From Bacillota bacterium (GTDB lineage Bacteria > Bacillota > Clostridia > Oscillospirales > Oscillospiraceae): DNA of 64,000 nt. Position numbers and translations under genes: made by a program. Below are positions 7,293 through 15,268 of this stretch, piece by piece. Under the pieces are notes generated by a model. That model did no database searches. It saw only the letters and a list, made by a program, of their open reading frames with translations, and had not been told where the DNA came from. The stretch lies in contig JAQXVF010000043.1 in NCBI GenBank assembly GCA_029224785.1, positions 1-64,000 on the forward strand, read 5' to 3'. The stretch's first letter is position 1. Every line of letters begins with the position of its first letter.

Positions 7293-7954
7293 GTTACATC
7301 GGTTACATATAACGTTTTTCCGTCCACACGGAAGCGGATGTCATGTCCGGCGAAGGCCATGCCGTAGATCCGTTCGGCGTCCTTCTGGTAGGAGGGCCTG
7401 GGATCGTGGGAAAGGACCTGGATGGCCGCGTCACGCCGGTCAGGCGGCAGAATGCTCAGAAGCTCCTCCGGGAATACAACCTCCAGAAGAAAGCTGCCTG
7501 CACTCTCCGTGAAGCCGCCGGCGGCCTCCGGGTGGCTGTCACAGTAGGGGATATAGGGCTTGATGTCCAGGATCGGGGTGCCGTCCATCAAATCGGCACC
7601 GGCAACGTGGATCACGGTCCCGTGTGCTTTTGTAGCTTCTATTTCCACGATCTTCACGCAGGACAGACCGATGGCATTGGGGCGGAAGGGAGATCGGGTG
7701 GCGAATACCCCCATGCGGGCATTCCCGCCGAGGCGGGGAGGACGCACCGTGGGAGACCAATCCTGTCGAACGGCGCCGGAAAAATGCCAGAGGATCCACA
7801 GGTGGCTGAAGCCTTCCAGCCCCCGCAGAGCATCGGGATTGCGGTATTCCGGATCAAATACGATGGTGGAACGGAGGGAATCTGCAAGGCCGCTCTGCCG
7901 GGGAATGCCGAATTTGGTTGGAAAATCGCTTTTCATCCGGGCGATGATGTGCAT
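7289..7954 (-). CDS. trmO: tRNA (t6A37-N6)-methyltransferase TrmO
   Basis: 221 residues from ATG 7954, chosen because family members start just before IARIxSDFPTKFGIPRQ. TrmO methylates N6 of t6A37 in tRNA using S-adenosylmethionine. The signature FGIPRQSGLADSL, GLEGFSHLWILWHF, RSPFRPNAIGLS and DLMDGTPILDIKPYIPYCDS are all intact. Its start lies 18 bp past the end of the transporter permease gene, so it is probably the last gene of that leftward operon. Alternative upstream starts (GTG 7969, TTG 7996) overlap or abut the permease. Confidence 0.93.
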   Translation of the reverse strand: MHIIARMKSDFPTKFGIPRQSGLADSLRSTIVFDPEYRNPDALRGLEGFSHLWILWHFSGAVRQDWSPTVRPPRLGGNARMGVFATRSPFRPNAIGLSCVKIVEIEATKAHGTVIHVAGADLMDGTPILDIKPYIPYCDSHPEAAGGFTESAGSFLLEVVFPEELLSILPPDRRDAAIQVLSHDPRPSYQKDAERIYGMAFAGHDIRFRVDGKTLYVTDVT

Positions 7955-7971
7955 GGATAGATTGTCCACGG

Positions 7972-8811
7972 TCAGGCACGCACCTTTCGGAAACAAAATG
8001 TGACGGCAAAGATCCCTGCCAGGATCAGGGAGATGGAGGCGCCGGAGGAGGAGCCCATTTCATAAGACAGGATCAGCCCCAGAATGCCGGCGATCAGCGC
8101 AAACAGCACGGAAAACAGGTGATACTGCCGCAGATTCCGGGAAATGTTCCGGGCAGAGGCTGCCGGAAGCACCAGCAGGGAATTGAGGATCATCAGACCC
8201 ACCCAGGAAATGGCCAGGGTCACCACCACAGCCACCGCAGCGGTAAAGACGGTCTGCAGAAGACCGATGCGGATGCCCCGGGAGGAGGCAAGCTGGGGGT
8301 GAATGGCGGTCAGAGTCAGCTTGTTTCCTGCAAGGTACCAGAAAACCAGCACCAACAGCAGCACGACGGCCAGCATCCCCAGTTCGCCGGGGGTGACGGA
8401 GAGTACGTCTCCGATCAGGTAGCGGTTGTACCGGGCGAAGCTGCCGCCGCCGTAGGTGGCAAGAAAGATGCCCAGAGCCACGGCTGCGCTGGAAAAGACT
8501 CCGATGAGGGTGTCGGCGGTCTGGTTGCTTCGGCTGCGGACAAAGGAAAACAGCAGGGCAAACCCTACAGAGAACCCGACGGCTGCCCAGGTGGGGGCTG
8601 CAAAGCCGCAGATGCATCCGACAGCAATCCCGGTGAATGCGGAATGCCCCAATGCATCGGAGAAAAAGCTCATCCGGCCGGAAACGATCATGGTGGAAAG
8701 CGTGCCGAACAGAGGCCCCATGAGGAAAACCGCCAGAAGGGCGTTGCACATGAAGGTCCAGTTTAGCATTTCGAAGGGGAGAAGATCACAGATCGCGTAC
8801 CACAGTGCCAT
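7972..8811 (-). CDS. Metal ABC transporter permease (ZnuB/MntB type)
   Basis: 279 residues with about eight hydrophobic segments, usual for the metal-chelate permease family. Typical motifs are MGPLFGTLSTMIVSGRMSF near the start, ALGHSAFTGIAVG (the conserved coupling region) and LLVLPAASARNIS late. It moves Zn2+ or Mn2+ inward with the ATPase and lipoprotein encoded before it. Its ATG overlaps the ATPase stop by three to four bases, implying translational coupling. The metal cannot be read from the sequence. Confidence 0.93.
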   Translation of the reverse strand: MALWYAICDLLPFEMLNWTFMCNALLAVFLMGPLFGTLSTMIVSGRMSFFSDALGHSAFTGIAVGCICGFAAPTWAAVGFSVGFALLFSFVRSRSNQTADTLIGVFSSAAVALGIFLATYGGGSFARYNRYLIGDVLSVTPGELGMLAVVLLLVLVFWYLAGNKLTLTAIHPQLASSRGIRIGLLQTVFTAAVAVVVTLAISWVGLMILNSLLVLPAASARNISRNLRQYHLFSVLFALIAGILGLILSYEMGSSSGASISLILAGIFAVTFCFRKVRA

Positions 8812-9563
8812 CAGAACGCGCCTCCTTTCAGATGGAAGGTCTGACGGAATTCTTCAGACCGGAGTACCTGCTCCGGGGTGCCCTGGATCCTTACCTCATG
8901 ATCGATGAGCACAACCTGGTTGGCATATCGTGGCAGCATGGCAAAATCGTGGGTGGTCATCAGGATAGACAGGTCGTAGGTGGTGCGGATCTCGTCCAGC
9001 ATTTCCATAAGCTGCTCCATTCCCTCCATATCCACGCCGGAAAGAGGCTCGTCCAGGATCAGAATGTTGGGAATGGGATCCAACGCCAGGGCCAAAAGCA
9101 CCCGCTGAAGCTGGCCGCCGGAGAGGGAGCCGATCCGCTTGTCGATGAGGTCTTCGCCGTGGACCATGCTCAGGCATTCCAGGATCTGGGTCCGCAGAGC
9201 GCTCGTTTGCCCCAGAAAGGCGGGCCGCCTGCCCTTGCAGCAGGCGAACAGATCCGCAACGCTGATGGGATCCCCGGGGTCGAAGGCGGGACTTTGGGGA
9301 AGGTAGCCGATCCGGGGCTTTCGCTCCCGCTCTCCCGGGGTGGAGAAGGCGATGACGCCGTCATACTCCCGCTGGCCCAAAATGGATTTGAGAAAGGTGC
9401 TTTTCCCGGCGCCGTTGGGGCCGATGATCGCTACCAACTGGCCGCAGTGCACATGGAGATTCACATCCCGGAGAATGCTTTCGTTTCCGATGGTTACGGA
9501 CAGATTCTGCACACGCAGACAGCAGGAGTCCCCGCATCCGCCGCCGTGTAAATTCCATTTCAT
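8811..9563 (-). CDS. Metal ABC transporter ATP-binding protein (ZnuC type)
   Basis: 250 residues. Walker A GPNGAGKST, Q-loop LPQS, signature LSGGQLQRV, Walker B ILILDEPLSG and the switch histidine (MTTHD) are all present. The N-terminus is unusual: HGGGCGDSCC (residues 6-15) precedes the ATPase fold and is rich in Cys and His, so it might sense or hold metal. It starts within the last four bases of the solute-binding gene (ATGA) and overlaps the permease start. Energy-coupling subunit at the inner face of the membrane. Confidence 0.95.
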   Translation of the reverse strand: MKWNLHGGGCGDSCCLRVQNLSVTIGNESILRDVNLHVHCGQLVAIIGPNGAGKSTFLKSILGQREYDGVIAFSTPGERERKPRIGYLPQSPAFDPGDPISVADLFACCKGRRPAFLGQTSALRTQILECLSMVHGEDLIDKRIGSLSGGQLQRVLLALALDPIPNILILDEPLSGVDMEGMEQLMEMLDEIRTTYDLSILMTTHDFAMLPRYANQVVLIDHEVRIQGTPEQVLRSEEFRQTFHLKGGAF

Positions 9564-10408
9564 TGCAATGCCTCCCGAATGGTGTCGATGTTGCCGTACA
9601 TAGCCTCAAAGTAATCTTGCCCGGAAATGGCCATGTCCAGAGCGTAAAAGGAGATTCCGGTTTCCGAGGCTACGATCCGGGCAGCGGAGGTGCTGCCGTT
9701 GCGCTCGGTAAAGATTGCGGGAAGAGAATTGGCTTTCACAAGATCAATCAGTGTGGTCAGATCCTCTGCAGAGGCTTCTGCACCGGATTCTTCTTCCACC
9801 GCCATCAGGATTTCCAGACCGAAAGCGTCTGCGAAATAGGAAAAACCGTCGTGAAAGGTGACGAGCTGACGGCAGTGCAGATCGGAGAGGGATTCCTGTC
9901 CGTAGAGGGCAAGATCCGAAAGCCGGAGCAGCAACGCTTCCCTGTTCCGGAGGAAGGAATCGGTGTATTCCGGATAATACCGGCATAAGCCGCTGCAGAT
10001 GTTCTCTGCCATGACCATGGCAAGGTCCGGAGACAGCCAGATATGGGGATCGTCTCCTTCCTCCTCCGAGGGCAGAGGGGTGATCCCTTCGGAGGCGTCG
10101 ATGGTTTTTTCGTGACCGGAAAGAACGTCATCCAGAAAGTCCTCCAGCCCCAGGCCGGAAAGAACGATGACCTCCGCGCCCTGGGCGGTTTTCATCTGGT
10201 CCACCTGAAGAGTGTAGTCATGCAGACAGGAGACGGAATCCTGAATCAGCCGGGCAACCTCCAGACCGGTACCCTCACACAGGGCGGCGGTGAACTGATA
10301 CACCGGCAGGGTGGTGGCGGCAATGTCCGGCGCGGAGCGGGAGAAGCCGCAGGCAGCCAGGGAAAACGCCAGAATCAGAAGAAGAATGAGGGAAATTTGC
10401 TTTTTCAA
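9560..10408 (-). CDS. Metal ABC transporter substrate-binding lipoprotein (ZnuA type)
   Basis: 282 residues from TTG 10408, chosen because it gives a clean lipoprotein signal (LKKQISLILLLILAFSLAAC, lipobox LAAC) and has GAAAGAAG upstream; longer starts put non-signal residues in front. The binding cleft shows HDYTLQVDQ, DPHIWLSP and TFHDGFSYFADAFGL, matching the three conserved His regions and a C-terminal acidic site of cluster A-I binding proteins (Zn or Mn). It has no His-rich loop. First gene of the transporter operon that ends with trmO. Confidence 0.9.
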   Translation of the reverse strand: MKKQISLILLLILAFSLAACGFSRSAPDIAATTLPVYQFTAALCEGTGLEVARLIQDSVSCLHDYTLQVDQMKTAQGAEVIVLSGLGLEDFLDDVLSGHEKTIDASEGITPLPSEEEGDDPHIWLSPDLAMVMAENICSGLCRYYPEYTDSFLRNREALLLRLSDLALYGQESLSDLHCRQLVTFHDGFSYFADAFGLEILMAVEEESGAEASAEDLTTLIDLVKANSLPAIFTERNGSTSAARIVASETGISFYALDMAISGQDYFEAMYGNIDTIREALQ

Positions 10409-10445
10409 AGGAACACTTCTTTCATATACAGGTTGATCTGCTTTT

Positions 10446-10474
10446 ATTATAGCAAATCTGTCAAGAAAAAGGAG
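10446..10474 (-). promoter_or_regulatory. Possible promoter of the metal transporter operon
   Basis: A perfect TATAAT (10451-10446 on the minus strand) lies 38 bp before the TTG start, but the -35 at the right distance is poor (CTCCTT). A TTGACA sits only 7 bp from the -10. The -35 region overlaps the upstream terminator stem. Confidence 0.4.
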
Positions 10475-10495
10475 CCTGCAAAACATGCAGGCTCC
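10466..10495 (-). terminator. Terminator of the small gene at 10510-10740
   Basis: Perfect 10-bp stem (10471-10480 with 10486-10495, five-base loop), then TTTTTC on the minus strand. Confidence 0.88.
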
Positions 10496-10509
10496 CAGGA
10501 AATATGAAA

Positions 10510-10740
10510 TCAATGGTTTTCCAGCCAATCATTTACCTTGGACTTTGCCAGACGCAGAATGTCCTCCTCGGGATAGGGGGAGTTTTCGCCGCCGAATACA
10601 TGCAGGAAATAAAGACCTGTCGGTGTCTGGTAAAGGGTCTCTTCATAACCGGCGGGATCGCCGTAGAAACCGCAAACATACTTCTTGATCAGGGTGGAAT
10701 TTTCGGTGTCATATTCCTTTTTGCAGATAATCTTTTTCAC
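10510..10740 (-). CDS. Small cytosolic protein of unknown function
   Basis: 76 residues from GTG 10740, which has AAAGGAGG seven bases upstream. The pattern KKIICKKEYDTENS, an EETLYQTPTGLYFLH core and a charged end (LAKSKVNDWLENH) match a group of short proteins common in gut Clostridia that often start K(I)IxGKxYDTExA; no function is known to me. It has its own promoter and terminator, so it is a single-gene unit. Confidence 0.75.
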   Translation of the reverse strand: MKKIICKKEYDTENSTLIKKYVCGFYGDPAGYEETLYQTPTGLYFLHVFGGENSPYPEEDILRLAKSKVNDWLENH

Positions 10741-10773
10741 GATACAGCCTCCTTTCACAATGGATGCCAGAGT

Positions 10774-10802
10774 ATTATACGACAAAAAATTGGAATAAGC
10801 AA
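10774..10802 (-). promoter_or_regulatory. Sigma-A promoter of the small gene
   Basis: Minus strand TTGCTT (10802-10797), 17-bp spacer, TATAAT (10779-10774), 33 bp before the GTG start. Confidence 0.8.
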
Positions 10803-10900
10803 GGAAAAAAAGGGAAAATAAGGGCTGAAATCAAAAAATGTTCAGAAAAATCAATTTCTTTCAAAAATAGGAACCGAATGATATGAAAAATGCACAAGGC

Positions 10901-11620
10901 TTATTCGCCGATTTGGGGGTAAAACCCGTCATAGCAGGACACATAGGTGTAGGGAGTGACCTGTTCCCGGTATAATTCCTGCCATTTTTCGTGGCTTCCC
11001 GGGTAGAAAATGAAGCGAAGCCGGTCACAATCCTCAAAACAGCCCTGGCCGATCTCCTCCAGGGCAGCGGAGGTCAGCACGGACTCCAGTGCGGTATCTC
11101 CCCGGAAAGCGCTTTCTCCCAGAAAGGTCACGGTATCGGAAAGGGCCACACCCCGCAGATCCGGGCATTGGGAAAACGCCCCGTCTCCCACCCGGGTGAT
11201 TCCATCCGGCAGAATGATCATCACAAGTCCGCTGCAGCCGGAAAAACAGTGGTCGGAGATTGCCGTCACCGGCTGGCCGGCAACGGTGTTCGGAACGGTG
11301 ACTACACCGTTTCCGTGGTAGAGGTCCGGCAGAAAGAAGAGTTCACCGTCCTGAACCCAGAAACAATCCTCGCTGAGCATCTCCGGAGCGGATTCCTCCG
11401 TCGCAGCAGCCGCCGGCTGAGGAATCGTCGGGGTTTCCTCCGGGGTACGGAGAAATGCGGCCAGACCGGCCAAAAACATGACCACCAGAATGGCGGCAGG
11501 CAGAATCCGGGATCCGGTGCGCTGACGCTCAGGCTCCGGGGAGGGTGCGGGGGGAAGATCACGGTTTTCCCGGGAGGGGAGAACCTCCCCCGTGGGGAAA
11601 GGCAAGTTCGCTTGTTCCAT
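10901..11620 (-). CDS. Membrane-anchored leucine-rich-repeat (BspA-like) protein
   Basis: 239 residues from ATG 11620, preceded by AGAGGTGAT. Residues 1-40 are polar and proline-rich, about 41-62 (LPAAILVVMFLAGLAAFL) a membrane segment, 63-90 an Ala/Pro/Glu linker, and from about 95 a run of LRR_5-type repeats (VPNTVAGQPVTAISDHCFSGCSGL, LPDGITRVGDGAFSQCPDL and similar). The rest of the protein is probably extracytoplasmic. BspA-like repeats bind proteins or glycans, but the partner here is unknown. The gene is alone and has its own promoter. Confidence 0.85.
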   Translation of the reverse strand: MEQANLPFPTGEVLPSRENRDLPPAPSPEPERQRTGSRILPAAILVVMFLAGLAAFLRTPEETPTIPQPAAAATEESAPEMLSEDCFWVQDGELFFLPDLYHGNGVVTVPNTVAGQPVTAISDHCFSGCSGLVMIILPDGITRVGDGAFSQCPDLRGVALSDTVTFLGESAFRGDTALESVLTSAALEEIGQGCFEDCDRLRFIFYPGSHEKWQELYREQVTPYTYVSCYDGFYPQIGE

Positions 11621-11639
11621 GAGATCACCTCTTTTCCCT

Positions 11640-11668
11640 ATCATACCACGAAAACCGGGCGTACGCAA
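11640..11668 (-). promoter_or_regulatory. Sigma-A promoter of the LRR gene
   Basis: Minus strand TTGCGT (11668-11663), 17-bp spacer, TATGAT (11645-11640), 19 bp before the ATG; divergent from the GNAT promoter 16 bp away. Confidence 0.75.
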
Positions 11669-11683
11669 CAGAAATCGAAACGG

Positions 11684-11712
11684 TTGCAAAAAAAGCGGAA
11701 AAGGGATATAAT
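11684..11712 (+). promoter_or_regulatory. Sigma-A promoter of the GNAT gene
   Basis: TTGCAA (11684-11689), 17-bp spacer, TATAAT (11707-11712), 28 bp before the ATG. Confidence 0.8.
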
Positions 11713-11740
11713 TCCGGTAAAGCAGGAAAGGAGGGGTCCC

Positions 11741-12421
11741 ATGAAGGATATCCCGGTTTTTACAACGGAAAACGGCGCCGCCAGTTTGACCCTTTCCCAG
11801 ATCCCCTTTTCCGGGAAGGCCTATATCACTCTTCGGGCAACGAAGAGTCCGGAGCTTCTGCTGACGGAGTGCATGGATTTCTGCAGAGCCTGCGGTGCGG
11901 AAACCCTCTATGCCGCAGGGCATGAGATTCTTTTTCACTATCCCCATGCAGTGACCCTTTTGACCATGCGGGGGACCGGCAGCGGTTCGCCGGGGAGTGC
12001 GGCTCTGTGGCCCCTGCTGCCGGAAAACAGGGAGCGGTGGCGGGAGATCTATAACCGGGCCATGGAGGGCGTGGACAATGCGGTGTGCCTTTCCTATTAT
12101 GACATGGAGGAAATGTGCCGGCAGGGAGACTGTTATTTTGTCCATGAAAAGGGGGAGCTTCTGGGGATCGGGAAGGCATCCCGGGGAAGGCTTCATGCCA
12201 TTGCCGCAGTCCGAAGGGGCGCCGGAGCCAGGGTGCTTTCGGCACTGCTGTCCCTGCCGGGCATGGAAGAGGTGACTCTGACGGTGGCCTCCACCAACCA
12301 CCGTGCGATCCGGCTGTATGAAAAAGCGGGATTCCTGGTGACCGGGGAGGAGACGGTCTGGTATGCGGTTTCGGAGGACTGTCAAGGAAAAATACTTGAC
12401 AAAGAGAAAGATGTGTGGTAG
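11741..12421 (+). CDS. GNAT-family acetyltransferase
   Basis: 226 residues, with AAAGGAGG before the ATG. The N-terminal half is not recognisable. The C-terminal half carries the late GNAT elements, with SRGRLHAIAAVRRGAGARVLSALL as motif A (acetyl-CoA pyrophosphate loop, degenerate Q/RxxGxG/A) and ASTNHRAIRLYEKAGFL as motif B. A central LLGIGKAS strand fits the fold. The substrate is unknown. The promoter for ylxM-ffh sits within the last bases of this gene. Confidence 0.82.
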   Translation: MKDIPVFTTENGAASLTLSQIPFSGKAYITLRATKSPELLLTECMDFCRACGAETLYAAGHEILFHYPHAVTLLTMRGTGSGSPGSAALWPLLPENRERWREIYNRAMEGVDNAVCLSYYDMEEMCRQGDCYFVHEKGELLGIGKASRGRLHAIAAVRRGAGARVLSALLSLPGMEEVTLTVASTNHRAIRLYEKAGFLVTGEETVWYAVSEDCQGKILDKEKDVW

Positions 12422-12424
12422 AGT
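12396..12424 (+). promoter_or_regulatory. Sigma-A promoter of ylxM-ffh
   Basis: TTGACA (12396-12401), 17-bp spacer, TAGAGT (12419-12424), overlapping the 3' end of the GNAT gene. An 8-bp inverted repeat (GTGTCAAG, 12431-12438 with 12447-12454) follows in the leader. Confidence 0.75.
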
Positions 12425-12468
12425 ATTCCGGTGTCAAGCAAAAGACCTTGACACGCGGGAGGGAGCAC

Positions 12469-12816
12469 ATGGAAGACGCGCTGGAAATGACCCTGCTCTT
12501 TGACTACTACGGCGAATTGCTGACCAGCCGTCAGCAGATGTGCTTTGACCTGAGATACAATCAGGATCTTTCCCTGGGGGAGATCGCCCAGGAGCTGAAT
12601 GTGAGCCGTCAGGGCGTGTACGACAACCTGAGCAGGGCGGAGACCCTGCTGCGCAATATGGAAGAGAAAACGGGCTGTGTCCGCAGGGACATCGCCTGCA
12701 GAAGGGCAATGCGGGAACTTGCGGAGGAAGCAAAACGGCTGGCGGATTTCCCGGACGAACAGGTGTCCGGTCCGGCACGGCGGATGCTTTCCATCATTTC
12801 GAATCTTGAGGAGTAG
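12469..12816 (+). CDS. ylxM: SRP-associated helix-turn-helix protein YlxM
   Basis: 115 residues from ATG 12469, behind GGGAGG. The sigma-region-4-like helix-turn-helix QDLSLGEIAQELNVSRQGVYDNLSRAE is the family hallmark, and the protein begins with LLFDYYGELLTSRQ. YlxM (p13) is encoded with Ffh in Firmicutes and modulates the signal recognition particle's GTPase. It ends three bases before ffh, so the two are translationally coupled. Confidence 0.93.
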   Translation: MEDALEMTLLFDYYGELLTSRQQMCFDLRYNQDLSLGEIAQELNVSRQGVYDNLSRAETLLRNMEEKTGCVRRDIACRRAMRELAEEAKRLADFPDEQVSGPARRMLSIISNLEE

Positions 12817-12819
12817 GAA

Positions 12820-14169
12820 ATGGCATTTGAAGGCTTAACTGAAAAGATCTCCGCTACCTTTAAGAAGCTCCGGGGAAAAGGACGCATCAAGGAGTCCGAT
12901 GTCAAGGAGGCTATGCGGGAGATCCGGATGGCGCTGCTGGAAGCGGACGTCAGCTATAAAGTCGTCAAGGACTTCACCAAGTCCGTGACGGAGCGGTGCG
13001 TAGGCGCCGATGTGCTGGAGTCCCTGACTCCGGCGCAGATGATCGTAAAGATCGTCAATGAAGAGCTGACTGCCCTGATGGGCAGCAGTGCAAAACACAT
13101 CACCATCAACCCCAAGGGGCCTACGGTGGTGATGCTGGTGGGACTGCAGGGCGCAGGCAAAACCACCAACGGCTCCAAGCTGGCAGGACTGATGAAGCGG
13201 CAGGGGAAGAACCCGCTGCTGGTCGCCTGTGATATTTACCGTCCTGCGGCCATTACCCAGTTAAAGGTCTGCGGCGAAAAGCTGGGCATCCCGGTGTTTG
13301 AGATGGGACAGACCGATCCGGTGCAGATCGCCAATTCCGCCGTAAGCTATGCCCGCCAGCATGGCTACGACATGGTGTTTCTGGATACCGCCGGCCGTCT
13401 TCATGTGGATGAGACCCTGATGGAGGAACTGAAAAACATCAAGCAGTCCGTCCATCCCGACGAGATCATGCTGGTGGTGGATGCCATGACCGGCCAGGAT
13501 GCGGTGAATGTTGCCCAGAGCTTCCACGAGTGGCTGGATATCGACTCCGTTATGCTCTCCAAGCTGGACGGCGACGCCCGCGGCGGCGCAGCCCTTTCCG
13601 TTCGTGCCATCACCGGAAAGCCCATCAAGTTTGCGGGAACCGGTGAAAAGCTGGAGGACATCGAGGCCTTCCATCCCGACCGGATGGCTTCCCGGATCCT
13701 GGGCATGGGCGATGTGCTTTCCCTGATTGAGAAGGCAGAGAAGGCGTATGATGCCAAAAAGGCCGCTGAGATGGAGGAGAAGCTGAAGTCCAACCGGTTT
13801 ACGCTTCAGGACTTTTATGATCAACTTGTCCAGCTTCGGTCCATGGGTTCCATGCAGGACCTGCTGGCCCAGATCCCCGGCGGTGCCAACTTGAAAAACG
13901 TTCAGATGGATGAAAAGGCCATGGCCCATACCGAGGCCATCATCCTGTCCATGACCCCCAAGGAGCGGGAAACCCCCTCCATTATCGGTGCCAGCCGGAA
14001 AAAGAGGATTGCTGCCGGCGCCGGACTGAAGGTGGAGGATGTAAACCGGCTGCTCAAGTCCTTTGAGCAGATGAGAAGCATGATCAAGCAGTTCTCCGGA
14101 CCCGGCGCTGCCAAGAAAATGAAGCGCATGAAGGGCTTCGGCGGCCTCGGCGGCTTCCCCGGTTTTTAA
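12820..14169 (+). CDS. ffh: Signal recognition particle GTPase Ffh
   Basis: 449 residues, usual length. N domain (1-90), G domain with GLQGAGKTT (P-loop), DTAGRLHVDE (switch II), SKLDGDARGG and GTGEKLEDIEAF, and a methionine-rich M domain (about 325-449) ending MKRMKGFGGLGGFPGF. It binds signal sequences and SRP RNA and delivers ribosomes to FtsY. Second gene of the ylxM-ffh-rpsP-khpA-rimM-trmD operon, a standard Firmicutes order. All motifs intact. Confidence 0.98.
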   Translation: MAFEGLTEKISATFKKLRGKGRIKESDVKEAMREIRMALLEADVSYKVVKDFTKSVTERCVGADVLESLTPAQMIVKIVNEELTALMGSSAKHITINPKGPTVVMLVGLQGAGKTTNGSKLAGLMKRQGKNPLLVACDIYRPAAITQLKVCGEKLGIPVFEMGQTDPVQIANSAVSYARQHGYDMVFLDTAGRLHVDETLMEELKNIKQSVHPDEIMLVVDAMTGQDAVNVAQSFHEWLDIDSVMLSKLDGDARGGAALSVRAITGKPIKFAGTGEKLEDIEAFHPDRMASRILGMGDVLSLIEKAEKAYDAKKAAEMEEKLKSNRFTLQDFYDQLVQLRSMGSMQDLLAQIPGGANLKNVQMDEKAMAHTEAIILSMTPKERETPSIIGASRKKRIAAGAGLKVEDVNRLLKSFEQMRSMIKQFSGPGAAKKMKRMKGFGGLGGFPGF

Positions 14170-14235
14170 ATCTGTTTGCTGAGAGCGTATTGCTTTTGGT
14201 CATATATTTTTGAGATTATTTTGGAGGTGAAACTC

Positions 14236-14475
14236 ATGGTTAAGATCAGATTGAGAAGAATGGGTGCAAAGAAGGCTCCCTACTATCGTGTTGTTGTTGC
14301 GGATTCCCGCAGCCCCCGCGATGGCCGCTTCATCGAAGAGATCGGTGTCTTCAATCCGATGACCGATCCCGCAACCATCAACGTGAACGTTGAGCGGGCT
14401 CAGGAATGGATCAAGAACGGCGCACAGCCCACCGATACCGTCCGCGGTCTGCTGAAGAAGGCTGGCGTGCTGTAA
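14236..14475 (+). CDS. rpsP: 30S ribosomal protein S16
   Basis: 79 residues from ATG 14236, behind TTGGAGGTGA. It starts [37 protein letters not shown], the S16 signature. It helps early assembly of the 16S 5' domain. Located 66 bp after ffh and 21 bp before khpA, within one operon. Confidence 0.98.
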   Translation: MVKIRLRRMGAKKAPYYRVVVADSRSPRDGRFIEEIGVFNPMTDPATINVNVERAQEWIKNGAQPTDTVRGLLKKAGVL

Positions 14476-14496
14476 TTACCCGCGAAGGAGTACGCT

Positions 14497-14727
14497 ATGA
14501 AGGAACTTTTGCTGTATATGGCAAAGAATCTGGTGGATAATCCTGACGCAGTGGTGGTGACCGAGTCCTCCGGGGACGAAGGCACCGTGCTGGAGCTCCG
14601 TGTTGCCGAAAGCGACATGGGCAAGGTTATCGGCCGTCAGGGTCGGATTGCCAAGGAAATCCGCACCATTATCAGAACGGTTGCCCAGCGCTCCGGCGAG
14701 AAGGTAACCGTCGAAATCGTGGACTAA
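14497..14727 (+). CDS. khpA: KH-domain RNA-binding protein KhpA
   Basis: 76 residues with one KH domain. The GKVIGRQGRIAKEIRTII stretch holds the GxxG loop (residues GRQG) that contacts RNA. In Firmicutes KhpA, with KhpB, binds many transcripts and affects cell division and wall growth. It follows rpsP and precedes rimM, its usual place. AAGGAG before the ATG. Confidence 0.95.
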   Translation: MKELLLYMAKNLVDNPDAVVVTESSGDEGTVLELRVAESDMGKVIGRQGRIAKEIRTIIRTVAQRSGEKVTVEIVD

Positions 14728-14776
14728 CGGATATGCGTGGCGTCATCGTCACGCATTTCGTTTTACAGGAGGGTTT

Positions 14777-15268
14777 ATGAGACTGCAGTTTTTGGAAGCG
14801 GGAGAGATCGTAACGACCCACGGTGTTCGGGGAGAAGTGAAGGTACTGCCCTGGGCAGACGGCCCGGAGTTTCTCTGCGGATTCCGCCGTGTGCGAATCG
14901 AGGGAAAAGAGTACGCGGTGGAGAATTGCCGGGTTCAGAAGACCTGCAACCTTGTGAAACTGCGGGGGATCGATACCATGGAACAGGCCCAGGCAATGCA
15001 CGGAAAGGTGCTGGAGATTTTCCGGGAGGACGCGCCGGAGACGGTGATCTTTGCCGCGGAACTGATCGGCGTCCGGGTGTTTGCCGACGGACAGGAGATC
15101 GGCACCGTGACGGAGGTGCTGGACTACCCGGGAAACAAGGTCTATGTGGTCCGGGGGACCTATGAATATATGATCCCGGCGGTGTCGCAGTTTGTACTGA
15201 ATACGGATCTGGAGAAGAACACCATGCAGGTCCGCCTGATCGAAGGGATGCGGTCCGATGAGAATTGA
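14777..15268 (+). CDS. rimM: Ribosome maturation factor RimM
   Basis: 163 residues. N-terminal beta-barrel (EIVTTHGVRGEVKVLPWADGP) and C-terminal PRC-barrel (AELIGVRVFADG...GTVTEVLDYPGNKVYVV...IPAV). It binds S19 and supports 16S 3'-domain assembly. Preceded by AGGAGGGTTT. Its last 11 bases overlap the start of trmD, so translation of the two is coupled. Confidence 0.96.
   Translation: MRLQFLEAGEIVTTHGVRGEVKVLPWADGPEFLCGFRRVRIEGKEYAVENCRVQKTCNLVKLRGIDTMEQAQAMHGKVLEIFREDAPETVIFAAELIGVRVFADGQEIGTVTEVLDYPGNKVYVVRGTYEYMIPAVSQFVLNTDLEKNTMQVRLIEGMRSDEN

Noticed and set aside
10459..10464. TTGACA as the -35 of the metal transporter operon
   Set aside because: It is only 7 bp from the TATAAT, and no -10 lies 16-18 bp downstream of it.
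10991..11740. GNAT gene extended upstream
   Set aside because: That part lies opposite the LRR gene; AAAGGAGG and a promoter mark ATG 11741.
10901..12385. The 239-residue LRR protein extended upstream to 494 residues
   Set aside because: The upstream part lies opposite the GNAT gene; a good ribosome-binding site and promoter place the start at 11620.
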